Positions 44,600 to 54,241 of a stretch of DNA of 64,000 nt are shown in pieces. Under the pieces are notes generated by a model. That model was not told the origin of the DNA. It searched no databases and saw only the letters and a program-made list of their open reading frames with translations. The translations under genes and the position numbers were made by a program. How positions within the stretch are numbered: position 1 is the first letter of the stretch; each line of letters opens with the position of its first letter. The DNA comes from Gnetum montanum (Eukaryota; Streptophyta; Gnetopsida; Gnetales; Gnetaceae), in the NCBI GenBank assembly GCA_015680685.1, contig MNCI01008884.1:84299-148298 (forward strand), in the 5' to 3' direction.

Positions 44600-45580
44600 T
44601 AGAGAACTTGCCTACTGGCTCACGAACAGCCTTGAGAACTAAATCTCCCTTCTTGATCAGACATTGTTGAAGATTATGACGATGCTTCTACCTCTGCTTA
44701 TCTTGATACTTTTCGATGATATCAAGTGTCTATATTCGCTTCTCCTCAACTGAATCCAAATTCATGATCCGAGACTCCATGTGTTGAGCCTCATTTATAA
44801 TCATGGAGAGGATCATCCGTAGAGAAGGAACCTGTAATTCGAGAGGCAGCACCGCCTCAGATCCATAGACTAGGCTATAGGGTGTACTGTCCGTAGCTGT
44901 TCTGCATGTGGTACGATACGCCCATAGCACATAAAGGATCTTTTCATGCCACCGTCTCTTGTTGTTGTCGAGCATTTTCTTGAGTTGGTTGATTATGACC
45001 TTGTTTGTTGCTTCAGCTTGACCGTTCGCTTGAGGGTAATAGGACGAGGAAAAAGATTGCTTAATGTCAAGACTGTCACAAAAAGATTTGGTTTCTGTAC
45101 TGCTAAATTGTGGACCATTATCGGTCACGATAGTCATCGGGAGACCAAATCTGGTTACAATGTTATCTAGAATGAAATGACAGATCTATTGAGACGTGAT
45201 CTTCTGCAAAGGAATGACTTCTACCCACTTCGTGAAATACTCAGTGGTGGTGATTTAGAAGCTATGACCTACAGACAATTTCAGTGTGATAGGCCCTATA
45301 ATGTCTAGTCCCCATCGTTGGAAGGGTCATGTGATCTGAGTTGTGTGTAGTTCTGTAGGCAACACGCGTATAAGGTTTGCGTAACGCTGACACGTGTTGC
45401 ATGTTTTAACCTTTGTAAGATAATCTTTTTCCGTGTATGGCCAGTAATACCCTAAGAGACGGATTTTAGAAGCCATGGCTCGTGGTGCTACGTGTCCTCC
45501 GCATAATCCCTCATGGACTTCGCCTACTATGTGTTGCGCCTAGTCTTTGTTAACGCAAGTAAGCAGTACTTCATCAAAAG
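44600..45580 (-). pseudogene. Tat-1 integrase
   Basis: The zinc-binding domain near 45400-45540 reads HEGLCGGH and, further on, YYWPYTEKDY then CNTCQRYA (H-H-C-C intact). The core has RWGLDIIGPIT (first D) near 45300 and the open frame 44730-45137 with TIVTDNGPQFSS (second D), YYPQANGQAEATNK (catalytic E) and WAYRTTCRTATDSTPYSLVYG. All three catalytic acids are kept. One or two stops lie between the zinc domain and the core. It would insert the element DNA into host chromosomes. Confidence 0.88.
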
Positions 45581-45935
45581 AGCGTCTACAGAGGGTACTG
45601 TCTCCTATGATGACGTACTGCCTAGCTCATTTGCGAACAACGTCTTCTTGTGCGCGTGTTAACTCGTGTGGTGGTTCGCCATGCAAGAGGTAAGTTTTAA
45701 TGTTGTCGTACCACTCTGGCATGTTTTCCTCAAGTAGTGAAGATATTTACGCCACTTGAATGATAGGACCAGTACAATCTGTTATAAGTGCGGGGCAGGT
45801 GTCAAACAGGTGCGACGGCATGTTTAAGGCTAATGTAGCCAGTGCATCGACCGTTGTGTTATCATTTCATGGCATGTGTTGGGCATCGATGGTCGTAAAC
45901 CGCTTCAGAAGATCTTTAGCCATATTGTAGTAGGG

Positions 45936-46247
45936 CTATAAATGTGCAGCCTTGCAGGCGTAGACTCCTATGATTTGATTTATAACAAGCATTGAATCAC
46001 CCCTAATTGCCAGGTGTCGAACATCAAGTTCTCTGGCAGTTAATAATCTCTTGATGAGTCCCTCGTACTCTGCCACATTGTTCGTACAGGGAAAGGTCAG
46101 GCAATAAGCATGAAGACGCACATCCTTAGGTGATGGTGTAATGATTGTAGCGGTGCTGCCGCCTTTAACAGTTGAAGCTCCATCAAAATATAACATTGCT
46201 TCGGGGCCTGTTAACACACGGCTTAAACTATGTACATGTTCATCCAA
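45936..46247 (-). pseudogene. Tat-1 archaeal-type RNase H
   Basis: A 103-codon frame with MLYFDGASTVKGG (first D), NNVAEYEGLI (E) and LAIRGDSMLVINQI (D), the RNase HI fold motifs. A second RNase H placed between the Ty3 RNase H and integrase is diagnostic for Tat-lineage elements. The three metal-binding acids are intact. The end toward integrase is broken by a stop. Confidence 0.88.
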
Positions 46248-46268
46248 AAATTCAGGCTCTATGGTTGC

Positions 46269-46690
46269 CTAACTATCAATGGGTGATGTTATTAATTGGT
46301 CAGCTATCGCTTGGCCTTTCGTAAAAGATTGACCAATGTAATGCAGATCAAATTCTACCGTGATAGCTTTCCAACGAGCTATTTTACTACTTTCGTATAG
46401 ATTATGCGTAATGGCCTTAAGGATGTTATTTTTACAGATAATGTTAACTGTGCTACAGAAGAGATAGTTCCTACATTTCTTTAGCATAAACACTAACGCT
46501 AGGCAGTTACACTCTACTTCATTGTACCTTGTTTCGTACGCACATAGGGCATGACTCAAGTAGTAGATGGGTACTTCTGACCCATCGGTTCTCTTTTGAC
46601 AGAGTAATGTGGCTAAGGCTACGTCTGAGGTCGCAAGGTAAATGTAGAACGGCTGATCCCTTTGTGGCGGGAATACCGTTGGTAAGCGTT
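46269..46690 (-). pseudogene. Tat-1 Ty3-type RNase H
   Basis: 46269-46559 reads YETRYNEVECNCLALVFMLK, then RNYLFCSTVNII, IARWKAITVEFDLHYI and KGQAIADQL, matching Ty3/Tat RNase H (Y-E-A-L...LR-Y...VDPLK...ARW...YDI-Y...KGQA-AD-L). In Tat elements this copy is usually catalytically degenerate, and here no clear D-E-D-D set is visible. Confidence 0.8.
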
Positions 46691-46697
46691 GAAGTTC

Positions 46698-47660
46698 CTA
46701 TTTTAGGCTATTAAACGCACACTGGCAATTGTCTATCCACTCGAAATTAACACCTTTCTTAAGGAGATGCTGCATAGGGTGTAGTTTATCTATTAATCTT
46801 GAGATGAACCGCCTGATAAACTGTAATCGTCCTTGTAACCTGCGTAATTGTTTGAGATCTGTGGGAGGCGTTAACTCGACAATGGCTTTGACCTTATCAG
46901 GGTCTACTTGTATGACGGTTTCTGACACCACAAACCCCAGCATGCGTCTAGTTTTGACTCCGAATACATACTTCTTTGGGTTGAGCCAGAGGTCATATTT
47001 GGAGCATCTTTTAAGTACTAACTCTAGGTCCTCTAAATGATCTTCTGATTTCATAGACTTAATAACTATATCATCAACATAATCATTTAGTCTTCCTAGG
47101 AGATAATCACTAAAGATGTATGTCATAGCCCGTTGATACGTCACTCTGACATTTTTCAAGCCAAAAAGCATCATGGTATAGCAAAAGGTGCCCCAGGGCA
47201 TCATGAATGTTGTGGTCAATTGATGTTCTAGGTTGATGCGAATCTGATTATAGCTTGAAAAGCCATCCATGAGGGATAGAAGCACATGCCTAGCTGTTGT
47301 ATTGACTAGTTGGTCGATACTCAGTAGTGGAAAGTTGTCCTTGATTGTGGCTTTATTTAAATCTCAGAAGTCTATATAGATGCTTATGCTTCCAGTCTTC
47401 TTTGGGACAACTACAATGTTAGATACCCAATCCGAGTAATTGACCACGCAGATGAAACCAGCCTGATACAGTTTGGTGATCTCATCACGCACTGCTAGTG
47501 CGATCTCTGGTTTATTTTTTGTGCTTTTTGCTTAACCACTTTAATATGCGGGTCTAAGATTATGTTATGTTGAATTAACCTTGGATCCAGACCCGACATG
47601 TCTTCGTATGACCATGCAAATACTGTGACATTGTCCTGGAGGACCTTTTTTATAGTGTCA
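46698..47660 (-). pseudogene. Tat-1 reverse transcriptase
   Basis: 46698-47285 is a 195-codon open frame: LMDGFSSYNQIRIN, PWGTFCYTMMLFGLKN, LNDYVDDIVIKSMKS (catalytic Y-V-D-D intact), then FLWLNP-KKYVFGV-type and LRRLQGRLQFIRRFIS thumb blocks. The N-terminal part at 47290-47660 holds VTVFAWSYEDMSGLDP and WVSNIVVVPKKTGS, interrupted by a frameshift near 47515 and stops. This is the best preserved RT in the window. Confidence 0.9.
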
Positions 47661-47668
47661 TGCATTTT

Positions 47669-47938
47669 CTAGTCTAGTAGAGAACTAACCTTAAGATTTT
47701 TGGACTCACCTTTATGTGTAACGATAGAAACCTTGCTGAGGGAGTCTTCGGTTATGTCTCCAGCCTCCAGGTCTAGCGTGCGCGTCGATTGTTCTAGCCA
47801 TTTTGGAGATGTTTCTGACGTGGCTATGGTTACGTCATCGAGGAAAGGGTTAGTTTCTACTAGCGTAAAATTGAATTGTGTAACTACTCTCTCGTATGGA
47901 CTTGTTAAAACTAGGAGCGTAGATAAAGTTTCGTCCAT
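47669..47938 (-). pseudogene. Tat-1 RT leader exon
   Basis: An 89-codon open stretch directly upstream of the RT N-terminus, with KVSIVTHKGESKNLKVSSLL resembling the protease-RT spacer of Tat polyproteins. It begins just after the splice acceptor at 47951 and would be the start of the RT exon if the sense RNA is spliced. Confidence 0.6.
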
Positions 47939-47950
47939 TTGTCAATTACC

Positions 47951-47965
47951 CTACAAAATCATCAA
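47951..47965 (-). promoter_or_regulatory. Candidate 3' splice site before the Tat-1 RT exon
   Basis: Minus strand TTGATGATTTTGTAG then GGTAATTGACAAATGG. U-rich tract plus AG at the edge of the coding frame. In Ogre elements an intron lies exactly between protease and RT. The matching donor after the protease (near 53060) is not identified. Confidence 0.5.
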
Positions 47966-48286
47966 ATATAAAAGTAATTAGAAAAGTGCTAAGTTGGATG
48001 CTACAAGTATTTAACGAATAACGTTTGATTTAGTCTAAAAGAAAAAGGATGTGATGTGACGTCTCTGAGCATGAGAAGTTAACTGAATTTTGAACATCGT
48101 GAACAGCCTGTAGTTAATGCGATCTGATTACAAGGAGATAAGAAGCAATATTTTAAGATCATTCGGACCGTAACGCACGCAATATCTATTGCAATTAATG
48201 GCTTGATTTTCGGTTTCCAGCTCATACTGACACCAGCATTTGGGCAAGTCTCACTGAAATCAGGTGCCAAGTCGGTTAATTTTGCA

Positions 48287-48293
48287 TATAAGT
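48287..48293 (+). promoter_or_regulatory. TATA-like box upstream of the antisense gene
   Basis: TATAAGT in TTTGCATATAAGTAGGTAG, about 140 bases before the ATG at 48428. Purely positional evidence. Confidence 0.4.
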
Positions 48294-48427
48294 AGGTAGT
48301 TCTTTTTGGAAATAGGCTGTTGGCTATCGCGAACTTGAATTCTCGGCTGTCACAGAGAGAAGGAGAAAGAGCAAAAGATTGCAGCGCATTATTTGTGTGA
48401 AGGCGTGAAGGTGTGAAGGCTGCAACA

Positions 48428-51400
48428 ATGGCGCCAAAAGTAAGAGGGAAGAATGTGAAATTGGCAAAGATAGATGAAGTACAAGGGAGCCTGCAGCATG
48501 CTTCGTAGGCATTGGTTGAAGTGAGGGATGTCACTCCACTGAATCGGTAGGCCATCCCTGGCTTATTTGTGTTGCTTTCTGTGATATGCTTTTTCTTTGT
48601 GGTGTTTATTCATTTTGCATCATTCTACGTAAATTAGAGTCTTAGGCTATGAACCTCGCGTTAAGACGAGGGTTTATACAATAGTATTGCATCTATCGCC
48701 GCTATCAGGGACAAACCTTGTACTGTTACAAGGGTTTAGGCGATTTTGGCTGTATACCTAGAGCGTAATTTGTAAATTTTCTATAGTTTAAGCATGGAAT
48801 CAGAACCTAGATGATAATGTGTTTATTTTTTTTTGTATAGTATTATGTTAAAACCCATCTTAATCGTCCTGGACATAGTCGGGGTTTTATGTTGTATAAA
48901 CCCGATCGTACCCAATGTTCCTCCCCCTCAGACTCGGTTGTAGGGGAGGGCTATATGGTTCCGAAGGGATGCACTGGAGTTTCTGCAAATCTTATTGCGT
49001 AACTACAGCATTATTATATGATCGCATCTGTCAGGGGATGTGGCTGGCGCTATTTTGGAGCACCTGTTAGTGGGTTCTACGCAGGGAATCCTGGCTTTCT
49101 TGACAGACAGGACCATCGATACTGGTCGTCCCCAAGACCGCGAACTTAGCGCCAGAGGGTTGAGGTGCTTAAGTTGGATATGGGAAATGGCCAGGTTTAG
49201 CTGTTACCATGCGTACAACACTTTGTTCATGGCCCATCATGTCTCAACTTACTTTCAAAACCCACCAGGCACAGTGTATTATTCGGGTGGGTAAGTTGTT
49301 TTGTGGGCGGTATTGTTATTATGTTTTGAATGTCTAAATTTTGTGAAGCATAGGATAATGATGTGTTATATGATATAGGTTTTTTATCAATGAACATGGA
49401 TTAGTAGGAAATAACGATACATTGACCTGGACCGAAATAGCGATAAAGGAGTTTACCTCCACCAGCAACGTACACGCCGGTGTAATGGGGCAGTTGTCCT
49501 TTGACATTCATGAGTATCCTACCCATTATGCTGATTCTTTCGAGAATTGTGAGAACCTTGGGTGGTTACATGAAGAATGGACTTTGGACCCGCCCCTTAC
49601 CATCGCGGACGTGCAGAAGAAACTTCTTCCATTTCCTTTGCCATTTGGCCCTGGTAAGGTTTTGTTGCTACTGTTATTTATAGGATATTATATTATTTTT
49701 ATTTTATCTTTGAAATGTTGCATAATAGTGTTTTTGCTACTTAGACATGTGTCTTGCGTTGTTCAGTTAGGGAATCCTGAGAGATTACCATTACAATTTC
49801 TGGCTGCGAGGCGAATACCCTCCTTTTCCACTATGGTGACATTAAGGAGGCACAACGCTGGCTCGGCCACGTGGCGGCCCCAGTTGCGTTGGTCACCAAA
49901 CTGCGGGAAGCGAGGCTAATGCATTTATTCCTGGTCGTAACCCCTGATGTCCCAACTAGCGAAATGTTAACCCTGGTCAACTTCTTCAGCGAGAGGGCTG
50001 AGCGTTTTTGCACGCGCGTGCATCACGTGCATGTGAATTTTTATATTGATGCTCAGCTATTTGCTAACCTCTTCGGCGTCCCCTCTGATGGTCTTCCCAT
50101 AGAGGAAAAAGCGAGGAGGAGCGTCAAATGTCAGGTAGTGCTAGAGGAGTGGCTGGGGACCAAGAAGGAGACCAAGGGGATCCCTTGTGAAAGAATTCAA
50201 CTGGAGATTGCCAAGACTATTTATCCCCTTTTCTGGGCCTGGGCTTTCCCCAAAACACTCTCGCAAGGGAGGTTCTTTACCATAGAATAGACCCATATCA
50301 TGTGGGAGGTTATGGAGGAAGGAACCCAGTTCGACTGGGCAAGCTATTTTGCTGAGGGTTACACACTAAAATGATCAGGCTCCGCCAGAAGCTTGAGTCT
50401 TGTTTTAGTGTGCACTTTGCCTTCTTCATAGCTTGCCTCCGGCATTTTGCTGAATTTTTGGTTGTCCAGAGGAATGGGGTCTGGGTGCAACAAGATCGAG
50501 ACCAGCTATCCAAACCTTGGATTTTCCATATTTTTGGCACTACTTGAGGATAAGATCCTCCTGAGAGAATTGGGGAGTCTCAATCTATAACGACAAGGGA
50601 TTTGGTGGTGCCTCGAGTGCAGGGCCCTAACAGTGTAGGTGGGGTGATTCCCACTTACACTGGTGACGCATCATGGGGAAAGTACCTAGCAGCAGAGATA
50701 GTAGATGCCTCGGTTTAGTGAAAAAGGCTTCGCTTAACCGAGGCGCCTGCAGAACCAGCGGGTGGCATAGACAGGACTATGCAAGTCAGAGTTCAGCGGA
50801 GTAAACCTCCGCCTAGTAAGCGTAAAGACATAGTGAAAGTTATTGCAATTATTGTATGACGCAACTTTATTCAAAGTATTCTGAATCGTTTAAATGTGTT
50901 ATGTGACATGAACAGCAAGACCTACGGAGTGGTTGACCCCTGAAACAAGGGCAGTGGTATTACGGCGTGGAGAAGGGGCCCCAATTTTGGAAGAGGAGGC
51001 CCCGGCTATTAGAATAAGTGATGCACAGACCCTTGTGCATGAAGAGAGAGAGGAGGTGGAAAAAGTTGATGCACCCCCACTACATCGGGCAGAGGTAATT
51101 AGCATATTAAAATTTTTTTACAGAGTTCTGTTAATAACTGGAAATTTTAACTTAATTACGCTATAGATGAGCAAGATGCATCCACGTCCGTCATTGTAAG
51201 TAGAGCATGGGGAGAATTTCCTGATAAGTTTGCCTTCATGGAAGGCATTGTCAGCGATATGATCGAGCGCCTTGAGCGCGTCGATCCTGGGGCTGGTATG
51301 TTACTGCTATTGTACGCTTATTTTATTATACACTTGTAAAGTTTTATTTACGTTTGATGATGTCTGTTATCAGGAGCTCGCATTCGATGGGACCCTACGG

Positions 51401-52503
51401 AGCCCATTGACTTGGACACAGTGGAGCCTTCATCAGACGGGGTGGTTGTACCACGCAACATTTATGAAGAAATGCGTAAATGTGTGTTACGCTTGACTCA
51501 CTCCTTGTGGGAGAGTCGAAGCGTCAATGAAGACCTCTGGAAGAGACTGCAAAGGTCAGAGAAGGAAAGGATGTCTCTGACCAAAGAGGTCGGAGACTTA
51601 AGATCACGGTGTGAATTCCTACAGGCGTGGGGAATGGGTGAAGAGGACTGGCATATGGATGTTATTGACTATGCTCACTATTGAACTGCAGTTAGGAATA
51701 GTATGCAAACCAGTCAGGAATTGGTGGAGCAGAGGATGCAAATAGAACTGTTGGCCCAGAAAAACCAAGACTGGAAGGATTTTTGCGCAAGTGTGCAAGA
51801 GTGGGGGCAGAAGGAGAAAGATCAAAAGCATTTGTATAAGTGAGAAATTTTTGCTTATCGTCAGCATTATAGAGATTCTGCTGTCGAAGCTCAATGCTTG
51901 CGGGTATTCCTTGATGTCATTGGCACATCCAAAGCCTTCAAGAAGTTCCAGGAGCAGGTGACAGTAAGCACATCCCCAAAAAGAGAGATTGCTCTTCCTG
52001 GGGGTGAGACTACAGTTCCTACCTTCTTCCCTGAATTGCCCTAGTGGACTAGTGTGGAGAAAGGGAAGGTGAAGGTTGGAACTGATCTAGGGAATGGTGT
52101 ATGGTCTGAATTAACTAAAGATGAAATTATGCAGCGCCTATGGGTCGGTTTAGATTAGCTCCCCTTTGTTGCGGAAGCAGGACAATCGAGAGTAAGTTTG
52201 GGTGTTATTGACTTTAAATTTTCTGATTTATCCCATTACGGCTTTTCCTTATCTATTTACTGTATATAGGTACAAGGAGTAGATGAAGAAGGCGAACATG
52301 GTGGTGAGCAAGTACAAGAAGAAGAGCGTAATGATGAAGACCGTCCTCCTGTAGAGCCAGTGTTAGAGCAAGGACCTCGTGAAGATGACATTCCTTATGA
52401 AGGAATATCTTCTAGAAGGGACGACCCACTTGAGGATGATTTACTAGGCTTAGAGGTAGACCTAAGGGATAAGGGTGATAGTGGTACCAAGGGGGATGCT
52501 TAA
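48428..52503 (+). pseudogene. Antisense multi-exon gene inside Tat-1 (about 8 exons, function unknown)
   Basis: Exons inferred: 48428-48546, 48841-49290, 49379-49653, 49767 to about 50835, 50916-51094, 51167-51295, 51374-52191, 52270-52503. The ATG has a strong plant context (AACAATGGC). Introns 1-3 and 5-7 start GT and end AG; five (1, 2, 3, 6, 7) join frames without a shift. Intron 5 is off by one base, and the end of exon 4 is unclear. The conceptual product is about 1,000 residues. The N half is globular with aromatic-rich WEMARFSCYHAYNTLF (exon 2) and LLFHYGDIKEAQRWLG (exon 4). Exon 7 is a coiled coil (LWKRLQRSEKERMSLTKEV). Exon 8 is acidic and ends DSGTKGDA before TAA. In-frame stops at 48506, 48941, 49019, 49778, 50288, 51682, 51841, 52042 and 52156 and a frameshift near 50365 show decay; each stop is TAG or TGA. 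Extra antisense ORFs are known in Tat-lineage elements, usually near the 3' LTR. I do not recognise the family with certainty. Confidence 0.7.
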
Positions 52504-53060
52504 TTATGATTTACGCACGATTTTGTTGATGAAATTGAACAATGGCCATATGAATGTTGGCGAGATTAATCATAAGATTTTCTGTATGCTTTTAAATGTT
52601 ATTTTATTTTTTTAGTTTTATATCTTTATTTGTGCAAAGCGTAATCAGAGTTGTTTGGATGGGTTGGGTTGCTGTGGGATGGAATTGCTAGTTTAAGGCC
52701 ATCGTGGGCTGTCATGTAGCGTTTGCGTAAAATACAAGCGGATTAACTAGTTTTTGGCCGTTGCAGGCCTTTGCTAGTTTAAGGCCATTGTGGGCCGTCA
52801 CTAGTTTTAGGCCGTTGTGGGCCATCTGCATAAGTGTGGAAGTGTAATTGATGGAAATGTACATATTTTGCGTAATTGCACAAGTGTGAGTAATAGCAAT
52901 CAAAGAGCGTAAATGGCGTAACAGAAAATAAAATGTAGATAGCGTAGTGGATAGAAAGCGTAAATATGTATGTCTATGTTAAAGAAAACTGACAATGAAA
53001 TTGATAAGCGCAAGTGGAAAACTAGTGGAAATATGATGATGTGCGTAACTGCCACTCAGA
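52504..53060. other. Interval between antisense gene and protease
   Basis: No coding sequence seen. Holds tandem array B and TTACGC/GCGTAA-rich sequence like that in the Tat-1 LTR. It presumably carries the 3' end of the antisense gene and the donor side of the putative sense intron. Confidence 0.5.
52688..52827. repeat. Tandem array B inside Tat-1 (27-bp units)
   Basis: Three contiguous 27-bp units start at 52747, 52774 and 52801, each CTAGTTT(A/T)(A/T)GGCC..TG.GGGCC, and a fourth at 52688. The core resembles array A units (CTAGTTTTACGTCGTAGCGGACGGT), on the other side of the antisense gene. Confidence 0.8.
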
Positions 53061-53720
53061 TCAATCGCTAACTCGCAATTGTTTCTTGGTAGCCTTTACG
53101 TTCAGTGATGCGTAAGGGCAGGGAGATTTGTGATCTAACTCCTCCATACCATCTTCCTGAAATGGTAGGTCGGCCCAGGCTAGGCTGTCATCATTCGTTT
53201 CGATTTGTTCGGGAGTTCGAACATGGGTTTGATCTTTGGGCATCTCGATCTCCAAACCCCGTTCCTCCTCTATATTGTTGATAGTCCTAGGAGTTATTTC
53301 ATCACCATGTATTACTACTTCTCCCCCTGCATAAGGGAGATGTATCTCTTGATGTATTAGTGATGAAACTGCCCTCAGTTGGGCTAGCCAGGACCTCCCT
53401 AGGATTAGGTTGAAACCGGGCATCTCCTCGACAACGAGACATGTGGCGTCTATTGGGAATTGATCCTCTACCACAAATTCAATATGCACCGTCCCCTTGA
53501 CTTGCACCTGTGCCCCGTTGAATGACTTTAGGCACGATGTCATTGTAGGACTGATCAGGTCGACCAGGCCCAACTTATCCACTATAGGTAAGGGATGACA
53601 TTCGCAGCTGCGCCATCGTCAACGTGCACCCTCCGGATCCGATATTGACCAACCCGGATGGTGATAAACATGGGTTATGTTGTTACTTGACCTTTCTCTG
53701 AATCATCTTTGATGGATTTA
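53061..53720 (-). pseudogene. Tat-1 aspartic protease
   Basis: The active-site region near 53600-53640 reads RRVHVDDGAAANVIPYL (D-D-G in place of the usual D-S/T-G or D-G-G). One TAG separates it from the open frame 53061-53582 with FNLILGRSWLAQLRAV, the Tat block ILGRPWL-K-KAV-S, then an acidic tail. The tail ends at a TGA at 53061, right at the start of the interval carrying the antisense gene. Confidence 0.82.
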
Positions 53721-54241
53721 TCATGAAAGGTCAGACAAGTTGGTTTAGGTTACTCAGCGGTGGGAGGAAGCATGACAGCATGTATCGCTTCCTCTTCTGC
53801 TGGTAAGCTTTCATCCACTGGTATGGATGTCAGCATACGAACCATAGCCTCACGGCGCTTTTGGGATGTCATAAGTAGGTCATAGAGGCTCAATGTTGTG
53901 TTCTTCTATTTTAGAGCTTGCTTGACCTGCGTGAATGCGTTAAGGAGGTCTCGTTCTTGGCTGGGTTGTTTATCCCCTCTGTCTTCTTCCATTCGTCCTA
54001 AGAGACGGATCTCCCGAGGTGGAATAGCGTCAGTCGGAGGGTTGTGTTTCTTCCTGCCGAGAGGAGGTGACTGTGTTTCTGTACCCTTGTCTTGCCCAAA
54101 GGGCATAGACGCAGGGATAGAGGCCAAGGGCTTGGGCTTAGGGAAGCCTAGCGTAGTATGGTTCTTGGTGGCATTGACTGATGCGTCTCCTTCACTTTTT
54201 TTATTTGGTGGTGATTGATGGTGATGGCTAGAAGCTTGCCC
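53721..54241 (-). pseudogene. Tat-1 gag-protease spacer
   Basis: Proline-, arginine- and serine-rich minus-strand frames (53906-54127, 54148-54336) without a recognisable domain, interrupted by frameshifts. Between gag zinc finger and protease in the polyprotein. Confidence 0.5.

Noticed and set aside
48079-48555. Minus-strand 158-codon frame with apparent hydrophobic segments
   Set aside because: Overlaps exon 1 of the antisense gene and its promoter region, has no Ty3 motif, and lies in the putative intron of the sense strand.
53898-54218. Plus-strand frame of 106 codons in Tat-1
   Set aside because: Antisense of the gag-protease spacer; no splice or coding support, unlike 48428-52503.
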